The notes under the pieces were generated by a model. The model was not told the origin of the DNA, did not search any database, and saw nothing but the letters and a program-made list of their open reading frames with translations. From positions 1-27,326 of the IMG/VR virus record IMGVR_UViG_3300025137_000227: a DNA stretch of 27,326 bases; one strand, 5' to 3'. This document shows, piece by piece, positions 16,221 through 22,863 of the stretch; position 1 is the first letter of the stretch, and each line of letters starts with the position of its first letter. Both the position numbers and the translations under genes were made by a program. Source of the DNA: a virus.

Positions 16221-17316
16221 ATGGGTTGACATTTTTAACAAGTATCCGCAATTTGATAATGAGCAGCGTAATACTTATTATAAAAGAATCGGTGACTTAA
16301 CTGGGAAAAAACAATCATCAGTTAAAAAATACTTCTTAAATTTAAAATCCAAAATTGATTCTTATTGTGAAATGGCCGGTGTGCCAACTCACAACGTGAA
16401 ACATGGTTGGGTTAAAAGCAAAGACACATCACTATTTTTTAAGAATCCTGACTTTGAGGGTGCAGTTGATTATGATAAAATTCGTGAACAACTGATCAAT
16501 GACTTAAAAGATTATGCTCCAATCTACCCACGATTAACAAGGACCAAAATTCAAGATGGACATTTATTGGTTGTTGATCCAGCTGATGTACACATTGGCA
16601 AACTTTGTGAAGCATTTGAAACTGGTGAGGACTATAACTCAAACATTGCAGTTCAACGTGTGAAGGAAGGTGTGCAAGGCATTATTGATAAATCACGAGG
16701 GTATAACATAGACCAAATACTTTTCATTGGTGGGAACGATATACTTCACATCGATTCACCAAAACGAACAACGACATCAGGCACACCACAAGATACGGAT
16801 GGGATGTGGTATTCAAACTTTCTTATGGCAAAACAATTGTATGTTGATGTACTTGAAATGTTGCTTCCATTGGCGGATGTTTGCTTTGTTTTTAATCCTT
16901 CAAATCATGATTTCATGAGTGGTTGGTTTCTCGCCGATGTCATACAAAGCTGGTTTAGAAATAATAAGAACATGACCTTTGATTGCTCGATTGCACATAG
17001 AAAATATTATCAGTATGGTCAAAATCTTATTGGCACAACACATGGGGATGGTGCAAAAATGAATGATTTACCATTGCTTATGGCAGTTGAAGCAAAAGAA
17101 TATTGGGCAGACACAAAGCATCGATACATTTATACCCACCATGTTCACCATAAGCAATCGAAAGATATAACTTCTGTAAATATTGAGTCATTGCGTTCAC
17201 CAAGCGGAACAGACTCATGGCATAAAAAACAAGGATTTTTGTCAATGAAGGCTTTGGAAGGATTTCTGCACCACAAAGATCATGGCCAAGTGGCAAGGTT
17301 TACGCATTTATTTTAA
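16198..17316 (+). CDS. metallophosphoesterase with N-terminal HTH-like region
   Basis: 372 residues. Calcineurin-like fold signatures in order: DPADVHIGK (Asp130 and His132), FIGGNDILH (Asn/Asp), FNPSNHD, GTTHGDGAK and THHVHHK. The first 60 residues (DEWVDIFNKYPQF, then DLTGKKQSSVKKYFLNL) look like a homeodomain-like DNA-binding segment. The combination suggests nucleic acid as substrate, but specificity is not visible. Comparable proteins are often seen in Bacteroidota phages. The start lies inside the amidase gene in another frame. The 3' end overlaps the convergent methyltransferase by 17 bp, with no terminator between them. Confidence 0.82.
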   Translation: MKRIYSDEWVDIFNKYPQFDNEQRNTYYKRIGDLTGKKQSSVKKYFLNLKSKIDSYCEMAGVPTHNVKHGWVKSKDTSLFFKNPDFEGAVDYDKIREQLINDLKDYAPIYPRLTRTKIQDGHLLVVDPADVHIGKLCEAFETGEDYNSNIAVQRVKEGVQGIIDKSRGYNIDQILFIGGNDILHIDSPKRTTTSGTPQDTDGMWYSNFLMAKQLYVDVLEMLLPLADVCFVFNPSNHDFMSGWFLADVIQSWFRNNKNMTFDCSIAHRKYYQYGQNLIGTTHGDGAKMNDLPLLMAVEAKEYWADTKHRYIYTHHVHHKQSKDITSVNIESLRSPSGTDSWHKKQGFLSMKALEGFLHHKDHGQVARFTHLF

Positions 17317-17929
17317 TTATATCTTCACAAAGTTCTTGTGGTATTTTAGAACGTTCATAGTTGTTTTTCAATCCTTGCGTTCCAGTCTTTGAACCACGTG
17401 GTGCTTCTTCGTGATGGCATCGTGTATTTCCATTCCAACATTGTGGTCTTGGTTTCCAACCAGTTGGATTAAACATGGGATTATAAATATTGTTTGACCA
17501 TATGTCAGTTGGCTTTGCTCTATGGTCACCATATTGACAATACCAAATCGTTGTTCTTGGAATACCTTTCATAAAATCCATTTTGCGTAAATATCCGCGT
17601 GGATTTTCAATGTAGTATTTGCAATCAAAATGATTGATTAATTTTAGTGTATTTAAAATCAACTTATCACTTTTTTTAGCAAACTTTGTTTTTGGTTTAC
17701 CATTATTTCTATGGTGACTTATAGCGGCGATTGAATATGTTGTGCATGGCGGTGATGCCCATATTAAATCAGGTTCAAATGGTATCATATTAGGAGTCAA
17801 AAATTCTATGTCTTGCACTAAATTTATGTCATCAAAATCTTTGACATCTACACTAAACACATTGTGACCATAAAATTCTGCAACCTTACCAATCGAACGA
17901 GAACCAGCAAACAATTCAAGTACATTCAT
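17300..17929 (-). CDS. short phage cytosine-C5 DNA methyltransferase-like protein
   Basis: 209 residues, much shorter than cellular Dcm enzymes. Motif I is LELFAGSRSIGKVAEFYG, motif IV with the catalytic Cys is WASPPCTTYS, and motif VI is YYIENPRG. A later QYGDHRAKPTDIWSNN segment and a Cys/His-rich stretch (PQCWNGNTRCHHEEAPRGSK) replace the usual target-recognition domain. No restriction partner is seen nearby, so it is an orphan enzyme that may protect phage DNA. It is the last gene of the leftward operon and its ATG overlaps the preceding stop. Confidence 0.83.
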   Translation of the reverse strand: MNVLELFAGSRSIGKVAEFYGHNVFSVDVKDFDDINLVQDIEFLTPNMIPFEPDLIWASPPCTTYSIAAISHHRNNGKPKTKFAKKSDKLILNTLKLINHFDCKYYIENPRGYLRKMDFMKGIPRTTIWYCQYGDHRAKPTDIWSNNIYNPMFNPTGWKPRPQCWNGNTRCHHEEAPRGSKTGTQGLKNNYERSKIPQELCEDIIKINA

Positions 17930-18309
17930 AAAACAATCTGCAAAGCAATAACACCAAGTGCAATCAATAATGATTGTCGTGTGCGTTTAAGTTTGTGTTG
18001 TTGTCTTTGATTGCTATTTAATACAACATCATAACGTTGTTTAAGGGTATTTAAGGCGTGTTGAGTGCGTTCAAAGTTTGTTTGTGTGCTATCTATTAAC
18101 TCAATATACTTGTGCTTTTTAATGGAGTTTATTTTCGCTTGAGAAACAAGAGAATCTTTTTGCAACAATTCAACATAAATATCATCCATTTGACCAATGG
18201 TAATAGCAACCAAAGTATCACCAGTTTTTTCATCGATTAATGCGGTTTGCGAATAGCTTAATGCGTTCAGAAGAAGGAAGTATATGATAATTAGATATTT
18301 CTTTTTCAT
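17926..18309 (-). CDS. membrane protein with signal peptide and C-terminal TM, spanin-like
   Basis: 127 residues. Residues 1-21 (KKKYLIIIYFLLLNALSYSQ) form a signal peptide, the middle 90 residues are charged and helical with coiled-coil character, and the last 15 (SLLIALGVIALQIVL) are a transmembrane segment. A protein anchored at the outer side and at the inner membrane is the layout of unimolecular spanins such as T1 gp11, although no lipobox Cys is present after the signal. Its start lies 80 bp inside the upstream gene in another frame, as in many Rz/Rz1 pairs. Function is inference from topology and context. Confidence 0.68.
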   Translation of the reverse strand: MKKKYLIIIYFLLLNALSYSQTALIDEKTGDTLVAITIGQMDDIYVELLQKDSLVSQAKINSIKKHKYIELIDSTQTNFERTQHALNTLKQRYDVVLNSNQRQQHKLKRTRQSLLIALGVIALQIVL

Positions 18310-18484
18310 AATATAGTTTGATTGTATCTGATTGTTTTTCCAAGCTATCTAATTGTAAATAAATAGTATCGGTATTGGTTAGGATAGGCGGTTGTATTAT
18401 TTCTTGTTTATTGCGTGTTAAATCATTAATAATTATAAACGAAACAATCAATACAAATCCAAGTGTAAGAATGTAGTATTTCAT
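18230..18484 (-). CDS. single-pass membrane protein, inner-spanin-like
   Basis: 84 residues. One N-terminal transmembrane segment (about 4-21, YILTLGFVLIVSFIIIND) followed by a short polar periplasmic part with a helical stretch (LQLDSLEKQSDTIKLYYEKE) and the ending SSERIKLFANRINR, which I recall from small proteins near lysis genes in flavobacterial phages. N-in topology with an extracytoplasmic coiled region is what an i-spanin needs. It lies between the transglycosylase and the protein above, overlapping both. No homology is claimed. Confidence 0.68.
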   Translation of the reverse strand: MKYYILTLGFVLIVSFIIINDLTRNKQEIIQPPILTNTDTIYLQLDSLEKQSDTIKLYYEKEISNYHILPSSERIKLFANRINR

Positions 18485-18867
18485 AATTGTTCTTTGACTT
18501 TATGCCAGTAAGAAATTGTGCTTGGTTTATTGTGTCCATTTGGTCCACCATTCCAAACACGTGCAATGCGTTCAGGCGTTCCGTTGGGTGAATAGTGTTC
18601 TTTTATGATGTTAAATATATCAATAGATTTTGTTTTGCTCCATCGGTCATTTAAGGTGTATTGATTGCGTTTTAAAATGCGATTAACATCCTTAATCATT
18701 ATTGGTCTAATCTGCAAAACACCACAAGCATCTTCAGACTTATTCCAAGCATTTGGATTATTGCGTGATTCAACATAAATGATTGCATCAACTAAATTAT
18801 CCCTTGCCACACCATCAGGTGATGATGTGGGTTGGAATAAATAAATAAACAATAAATGAAAAATCAC
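18481..18867 (-). CDS. lytic transglycosylase / lysozyme-like (SLT fold)
   Basis: 128 residues. IIYVESRNNPNAWNKSEDAC with Glu33 as the predicted catalytic acid, followed by GVLQIRPIMI and later RIARVWNGGP and SYWHKV, follows the SLT pattern (E-S-x-x-N-P-x-A, G-x-x-Q-I, A-x-x-x-N-x-G). The first 16 residues are hydrophobic (MIFHLLFIYLFQPTSS) and could be a signal or signal-anchor sequence. It would cut the glycan backbone, complementing the amidase on the other strand. It could be a second endolysin or act at DNA entry. ATGA overlaps on both sides. Confidence 0.82.
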   Translation of the reverse strand: MIFHLLFIYLFQPTSSPDGVARDNLVDAIIYVESRNNPNAWNKSEDACGVLQIRPIMIKDVNRILKRNQYTLNDRWSKTKSIDIFNIIKEHYSPNGTPERIARVWNGGPNGHNKPSTISYWHKVKEQL

Positions 18868-19112
18868 AGATTTACAATATTTTCTTCAGTTAGACTGTCC
18901 ATTAACTTTCCAAAGTTTGTCACCAGCTTGTCGTGGATTTCATTTTTACTATCTTGTTTGTCAAGTAAATCACAAGCATCCACAACAAACGATTCCAGCG
19001 TACGTGACACACGTTTTATGTCACGTTGAACCCTAACGCCATTTATTTTGACATCATCAAGCAGTGGAATCATTTCAAGTGAAAGCAGATATAGCTTAAT
19101 TAATGGGTTCAT
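18864..19112 (-). CDS. small helical protein, unknown
   Basis: 82 residues, mostly predicted helix, with KRVSRTLESFVVDACDLLDK in the middle. No signal peptide, transmembrane segment or recognised motif. It overlaps the DnaA-like and transglycosylase genes by 4 bases each, so it is translated as part of the leftward operon. Function unknown. Confidence 0.7.
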   Translation of the reverse strand: MNPLIKLYLLSLEMIPLLDDVKINGVRVQRDIKRVSRTLESFVVDACDLLDKQDSKNEIHDKLVTNFGKLMDSLTEENIVNL

Positions 19113-19534
19113 CTAAAAAACTGCATTTTATTTGGTACTTTAAATATTGCACACAATTGAATATGATCTTTAAATAATAACCTTTCAGTTTCACACTTAT
19201 CTTCATAGGATTTTAAAGCGTGTATAATTGTTGAATGATCTCGAAATCCCATTGTGTTACCAATTGTTTTAAGCTTTAAATTTAATATGGTCCTTAAAAA
19301 ATATATTGTCGAGTATCTTGGTTGAATTATTTCTTGCTTTCTTGTTTTAGACAAGATAATTTCTTGCATATCAATAGCAGTTAAATTGCCATACAAATCT
19401 TTTATAATTGATTTATTTGCATAATACTTTGAAACCTGATATTTAATTGCATCAGTTGTTGTGTAATCAGGTAACTGTTTATTTATGTCATAAATATCAA
19501 ATGCTGGAAGCAAATAAGGATGAATGTTTTTCAT
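19109..19534 (-). CDS. stand-alone DnaA domain IV-like DNA-binding protein
   Basis: 141 residues. Residues about 60-112 match the C-terminal DNA-binding domain of DnaA: KTRKQEIIQPRYSTIYFLR, then LNLKLKTIGNTM, then GFRDHSTIIHALKSYED. The signature GFRDHSTIIHA corresponds to the G-x-RDHTTV-x-HA loop and helix that read the DnaA box. There is no ATPase domain; the first 55 residues are unrelated and may bind a partner. It could recognise an origin, recruit or block host DnaA, or act as a transcription regulator. It lies in the leftward operon beside a probable ssDNA-binding protein, which favours a replication role. Confidence 0.85.
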   Translation of the reverse strand: MKNIHPYLLPAFDIYDINKQLPDYTTTDAIKYQVSKYYANKSIIKDLYGNLTAIDMQEIILSKTRKQEIIQPRYSTIYFLRTILNLKLKTIGNTMGFRDHSTIIHALKSYEDKCETERLLFKDHIQLCAIFKVPNKMQFFR

Positions 19535-19923
19535 TTGGTAATAAGCGAATCTTTAGTGTATGTTATTTTAGGCACTGGGATTTGTTCACCATTTTCATCA
19601 ATATAATTTGCACCATGTTTCATTGCTGCAAGTGCTTGTTTAGATTGCATTTCAAAGTTTTTTAAGTCTTGATGAATCATTTGCCATTGCTCTATGTGCT
19701 TAAAATCATAGCGTGTTGCTCCATTTCTTCGTTCAAATTTGATTCCATGTAGTTCAAACGACTTGCCATACTTTTCTGATTCCTCCAGTGCAATATGTTC
19801 AATGTCCTTGATTGCTTGGTCAATTTCACGTTTGTACTCTTTTAGGTCTGCATATGAAATTAATGGATCAGCTGAACCCTCAATCACGTTGGCTGCTATT
19901 TCATTAAAATGGGATTTCATCAA
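19531..19923 (-). CDS. helical phage protein, unknown, beside the SSB-like gene
   Basis: 130 residues. Residues 20-90 are charged and helical; the core FELHGIKFERRNGATRYDFK followed by a helix with WQMIHQDLKNFEMQSKQALA is a pattern I have seen in proteins beside phage recombination or ssDNA-binding genes, but I cannot name a family. The ending contains KITYTKDSLITK. It overlaps the SSB-like gene by 20 bases and the DnaA-like gene by 4. Confidence 0.7.
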   Translation of the reverse strand: MMKSHFNEIAANVIEGSADPLISYADLKEYKREIDQAIKDIEHIALEESEKYGKSFELHGIKFERRNGATRYDFKHIEQWQMIHQDLKNFEMQSKQALAAMKHGANYIDENGEQIPVPKITYTKDSLITK

Positions 19924-20494
19924 CTTGATTATTTAATTGTTTAAACTCTAAAGATGATTGTATTTTTTCCTTTATAAAATCAGGAAAAGAATCATACAAT
20001 TCTTGCTTAAAATCTGAATAAGTCAGTTCTTGTTTATCGTTAACTTGATCAGGACAATCCATCCCTTTTGGAAGCATGGACACACTTGCAATGTTTGCAT
20101 ATGTTTTGCCATTTCCTAATGTTTTGTGCGTAATAGATAAAAGACAAGGCACACCAAGTAAGTTGGTCACATCAAATGATTGTGCTTCTTTGTCAGTGAA
20201 TGATTTACCACGCCAAGATTCAAGGAATGCACGAAGGGTTGATTTTTCGTGTAGTGATAATGTAAACTCCTTTGCAATGACACGAGGTTGTTCTCCTTTG
20301 TCTTCATTAAATACCAGTAATTCGGTTGGTAATTCCCAAGTAATTCTGACTTTATTGCGTTGTTTAGTTTCCCCATTAAATGTTTCTTCAATCGTACCAA
20401 TATGTATCATTGAATAACATCTTGCTGGATATGAACCAGCTGGTATGATTTCAATTGATGTTTGATTTGATTTGCTTGTTGCTATAATACTCAT
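19904..20494 (-). CDS. probable ssDNA-binding / recombination accessory protein
   Basis: 196 residues. The segments PAGSYPARCYSMIHIGT, NKVRITWELPTE, FTLSLHEKSTLRAFLESWRG, LLGVPCLLSITHK and SVSMLPKGMDCP form the pattern of a common phage protein family of OB-fold-like ssDNA-binding or replication proteins. The acidic C-terminus (LNNQVDEIPF) resembles the acidic tips of SSB proteins that contact partners; the final Phe fits that idea. It lies second in the leftward early operon. The role is inferred from pattern and neighbours, not from a defined motif. Confidence 0.68.
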   Translation of the reverse strand: MSIIATSKSNQTSIEIIPAGSYPARCYSMIHIGTIEETFNGETKQRNKVRITWELPTELLVFNEDKGEQPRVIAKEFTLSLHEKSTLRAFLESWRGKSFTDKEAQSFDVTNLLGVPCLLSITHKTLGNGKTYANIASVSMLPKGMDCPDQVNDKQELTYSDFKQELYDSFPDFIKEKIQSSLEFKQLNNQVDEIPF

Positions 20495-20742
20495 AAATTT
20501 TTGTTTAATAATTCTTGAAATTCAATTAAGATTTTGCGGTTTGCTTCGTTATTTATTAGAGCTTTTTTAGTTAATACTTTAAAATGAGGAAGATAGGAAC
20601 TGCATAATTTCCTTTTTCTTCCTAAAATATCATTGAGAGTGTTGATTGATCCATTTAATTCTTGAATTAAATCAATTCTTTCATTTATTGTAAGCTCTTT
20701 TCTTAATGATGCAGATTGTTTTTGACTTAAAAACTTGTTCAT
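20491..20742 (-). CDS. first gene of leftward operon, small helical protein
   Basis: 83 residues, helical and basic (LRKELTINERIDLIQELNGS, NDILGRKRKL). No clear HTH or other known domain. It is divergent from the first repressor across a 74-bp AT-rich operator region and so would be the first product made when that repressor is lifted, the place often held by cro or antirepressor genes. It overlaps the SSB-like start by 4 bases. Confidence 0.7.
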   Translation of the reverse strand: MNKFLSQKQSASLRKELTINERIDLIQELNGSINTLNDILGRKRKLCSSYLPHFKVLTKKALINNEANRKILIEFQELLNKNL

Positions 20743-20779
20743 TTAAAATTTTGTCTTATCTTGGGACAATATTATATAA

Positions 20780-20802
20780 AATTATATAATAAATATATAA
20801 TT
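20780..20802. promoter_or_regulatory. inverted repeat, likely operator
   Basis: AATTATATA (20780-20788) and its exact reverse complement TATATAATT (20794-20802) are separated by 5 bases in the 74-bp interval between divergent genes, 15 bases before the repressor start. Position and symmetry suit a repressor dimer site. The region is very AT-rich, so part of the symmetry may be chance. Confidence 0.5.
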
Positions 20803-20816
20803 ATTTATTAACAATA

Positions 20817-21449
20817 ATGAACAAAGGTCAAAGATTGCTGCACAATATTATGATTGGCAATAAATTAAGTCAAGTGGAACTTGCTAAAGAATTAGGCATA
20901 AACGCTCCGCAAATATCAGGGTATATGACTGGTGGCACAATCATGAGACAAAAAAAATTCAGAATGTTAGCTGAAAAGTATCCTGAATATGTAAAAAACG
21001 AAGAGTATACCGATGACATAACAAATGCTAACGTTATGAAAATACCATTAGTTAGTAATTACATAAGAGGTGTATCATTTAACAAACACATTGTTGATTC
21101 ATTAATGATTTATGTAAACAAAGAAGATCAAACAGGTGATTATTTTGTTTTTGAAATTAAAAGTGATTCAATGGAAGATTTAAGCAGTATAAGCATAAAC
21201 GATAATGACAAAGTATTAGCTTTAAACATTCCAAATAATAACTGGAACAATTTACATTTTCGAAAATATTTATTTATAATTATAAACGATGGTATTGTAT
21301 GCACACAAATAACCAATATAAATAAAGACACTGGAGACATTACTTGTCACTATTTAAATCCAACATATGATGATCAAATCATTAATTTTAAAGATGTAAA
21401 GCAATTATTTTACGTTAAAAAAGTGATCGAAAGGTCCATATCTTTATAG
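20817..21449 (+). CDS. first phage repressor (HTH plus S24-like domain, catalytic Lys apparently absent)
   Basis: 210 residues. N-terminal HTH about residues 16-45 (LSQVELAKELGINAPQISGY). The C-terminal S24/LexA-like domain shows FEIKSDSMED with Ser118, then NDNDKVLALNI, then the strand FIIINDGIVCTQITNI. In relatives the strand after DGI carries the lysine that activates Ser for self-cleavage (G-I-x-x-K-Q-I); here the equivalent position is Thr163 and there is no Lys from 152 to 169. The protein may therefore dimerise and repress but not be cleaved under SOS. It is divergent from the leftward early operon and precedes attP and the integrase. Its 3' end overlaps the first copy of an 18-bp direct repeat. 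Confidence 0.85.
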   Translation: MNKGQRLLHNIMIGNKLSQVELAKELGINAPQISGYMTGGTIMRQKKFRMLAEKYPEYVKNEEYTDDITNANVMKIPLVSNYIRGVSFNKHIVDSLMIYVNKEDQTGDYFVFEIKSDSMEDLSSISINDNDKVLALNIPNNNWNNLHFRKYLFIIINDGIVCTQITNINKDTGDITCHYLNPTYDDQIINFKDVKQLFYVKKVIERSISL

Positions 21450-21460
21450 AAATGTTATAG
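21443..21460 (+). repeat. 18-bp direct repeat, copy 1
   Basis: TTTATAGAAATGTTATAG, overlapping the repressor stop codon. An identical copy lies at 21707-21724; with one mismatch the match extends 4 bases further left. The pair brackets the putative attP segment. Confidence 0.85.
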
Positions 21461-21502
21461 TAAAGAAGTTAAATGTGTTCGTAAGTAGCTTACTTTCAAT
21501 AG

Positions 21503-21520
21503 TTTGTGAAAATGCACAAA
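21503..21520. repeat. inverted repeat with 6-nt centre, core-site-like
   Basis: TTTGTG (21503-21508) and CACAAA (21515-21520) flank AAAATG. Two short inverted recombinase-binding half-sites around a 6-8 bp overlap is the layout of tyrosine recombinase crossover sites. It abuts the tRNA fragment. Confidence 0.5.
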
Positions 21521-21522
21521 TT

Positions 21523-21542
21523 GCCAACTGAGCTAATCCCCC
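21523..21542 (-). other. 5' fragment of a tRNA gene, alanine-like
   Basis: Read on the - strand, GGGGGATTAGCTCAGTTGGC is the acceptor 5' strand, the TA linker, the D-stem GCTC and the D-loop AGTTGGC of a bacterial tRNA, most like tRNA-Ala of Bacteroidota. The sequence after it does not continue as a tRNA: no matching D-stem 3' strand or T-arm follows. Probably a piece of the host target tRNA carried by the phage. Confidence 0.7.
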
Positions 21543-21578
21543 ATATATTTTACGAAGATAAAATTTACTTGCAATAAT

Positions 21579-21614
21579 CCTTGTGTTTTAGCGGTACTCC
21601 AAGTAAAACAAAGG
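21579..21614. repeat. 11-bp inverted repeat in the attP segment
   Basis: CCTTGTGTTTTA (21579-21590) pairs with TAAAACAAAGG (21604-21614) with one bulged G and a 13-nt loop. No T run follows on the + strand, so it is unlikely to be a terminator for the repressor; it may be a recombination protein site or an RNA structure. Confidence 0.6.
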
Positions 21615-21706
21615 GGTTGAAGTGTTTGTTCATTTTAAGGTATATGCAAATATAAACAATAATCCGACTACTTTAGGCGGCAAATAAGTTGGTGTAGGCG
21701 TGTATT

Positions 21707-21724
21707 TTTATAGAAATGTTATAG
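21707..21724 (+). repeat. 18-bp direct repeat, copy 2
   Basis: Exact second copy of the repeat at 21443-21460, 264 bp away in the same orientation, ending 20 bases before the integrase start. Confidence 0.85.
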
Positions 21725-21744
21725 GATTTAGTTAGATTTGTTTC

Positions 21745-22863
21745 GTGGCATCGTTTAAATTAAATCTAAGAATTAGTGATATAAAGAAAAATCTTGATGT
21801 ACCTATTTATATTATAGCTACTGATGGCAAACCTTACTATATTAATCTAAAAGTGTTTTGTAAAAAGTGGGATTGGGACTTTAAACAGAACAAACCAAAA
21901 GACTTTGAATTTAATGAGTTCTGCCAAAAGAAGATAAAAGCAATACACAATGAATATCTAAAGAATGGATTTAATGTTAAACGATTTAAGCAGATTGTTG
22001 CAAATAATGGTAGCTTTTTAGAGTTTGCTAAACAAATTGAAGCTGATATTAAAAAAACAAGCGTTGGAAATGCAGCAGCATACAAAGTGGCCATAAATAG
22101 TTATTCCAAATTTATGGGAGGTGATATACTATTTTCAGATATTAATCCAGCTAAAATTGCTGAATACAAAGAATGGTGTCGAATCCAAGGCCTTGTTGTT
22201 AATTCTCAAAGTTTTTATCTTAGAACGCTTAAGGCGATATGGAGAAGACATTCAAAAACATCAAACCCATTTGATGGACTTATGCCACAAAGCACTAGAA
22301 CAGAAAAAAGAACCTTGCAAGAACAAGGATTACTTCAATTTTTAAGGTATAAATCAAATAACAAGATTAATCAAGTTGCTGTAGATAAGTTTAATTTAAT
22401 GTTTTATATGTGTGGTGTGAATTATTTAGATTTATTTTACGCTGAAAAAGATCAGTTGCAGGGAGATTACTTTGTGTTTAGTAGAAAGAAGTTAGGGGAA
22501 AGGGGTAATGTAACAAAAATATGGGTTAGTGATCTAGCTATGAAACTACTTAATAAATATAAAGGAAAAAACATGTTGCTCAACTTTTCAGAAGAAGTAA
22601 ATTTTGAGTCAACAAATTACAGGTCTAGTTTAAGGCGGCTGAATAATCGATTAAAAATGATAGGAAATAAACTAGAATTAGGAAGAATAACAACTAACGT
22701 GGCCAGACATTCGTTTGCAACAATTGCACGAAACAAAGGTGTACCATTGGACATTATTAAAATGTTGTTATCACATACAGATAATTCGGTTACTGGAATA
22801 TATTTAGGCGATTACCCAAAAGATATTTTAATTGAAAACATCAAAAAAGCTACTTTGCTATAA
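21745..22863 (+). CDS. int: tyrosine recombinase integrase, Bacteroidota type, Arg I replaced
   Basis: 372 residues from a GTG start. N-terminal arm-binding-like domain (LRISDIKKNLDVPIYIIATDG), SAM-like core-binding domain about 88-175, and catalytic domain from about 190. Box II reads TTNVARHSFATIA with Arg321; the following helix ends LLSHTDNSVTGIYLGDYP with His344 and the nucleophile Tyr353. In box I the usual Arg is replaced: FYMCGVNYLDL has Cys223 where relatives have L-R-G-x-N-x-x-D-L. IntDOT of CTnDOT also lacks Arg I (Ser instead), so this may still be active. Integrates and, with an excisionase, excises the phage. It lies next to the putative attP. Confidence 0.92.
   Translation: MASFKLNLRISDIKKNLDVPIYIIATDGKPYYINLKVFCKKWDWDFKQNKPKDFEFNEFCQKKIKAIHNEYLKNGFNVKRFKQIVANNGSFLEFAKQIEADIKKTSVGNAAAYKVAINSYSKFMGGDILFSDINPAKIAEYKEWCRIQGLVVNSQSFYLRTLKAIWRRHSKTSNPFDGLMPQSTRTEKRTLQEQGLLQFLRYKSNNKINQVAVDKFNLMFYMCGVNYLDLFYAEKDQLQGDYFVFSRKKLGERGNVTKIWVSDLAMKLLNKYKGKNMLLNFSEEVNFESTNYRSSLRRLNNRLKMIGNKLELGRITTNVARHSFATIARNKGVPLDIIKMLLSHTDNSVTGIYLGDYPKDILIENIKKATLL

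Larger units (their letters stand above)
21450..21744. other. non-coding segment, putative phage attachment region (attP)
   Basis: 295 bp without a gene between repressor and integrase. It holds, in order, a GTAAG-TAG-CTTAC hairpin (21481-21493), an inverted repeat TTTGTG/CACAAA with a 6-nt centre (21503-21520), a 20-nt tRNA 5' fragment on the - strand (21523-21542), a larger inverted repeat (21579-21614) and the second 18-bp direct repeat. Direct repeats flanking inverted core-like sites next to an integrase are typical of attP with arm and core sites. The crossover point cannot be placed from this sequence alone. Confidence 0.6.

Noticed and set aside
21481-21497. Terminator for the first repressor at the GTAAG-TAG-CTTAC hairpin
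   Set aside because: The stem is only 5 bp and AT-rich and is followed by just three T.
21470-21542. A complete tRNA gene on the - strand
   Set aside because: Only the first 20 bases match. The D-stem 3' strand, a proper 7-nt anticodon loop and a T-arm are missing.
21733-21740. TAGATTTG as a promoter -7 box for the integrase
   Set aside because: It fits TAnnTTTG but lies 4 bases before the start codon and has no TTG at the expected upstream distance.
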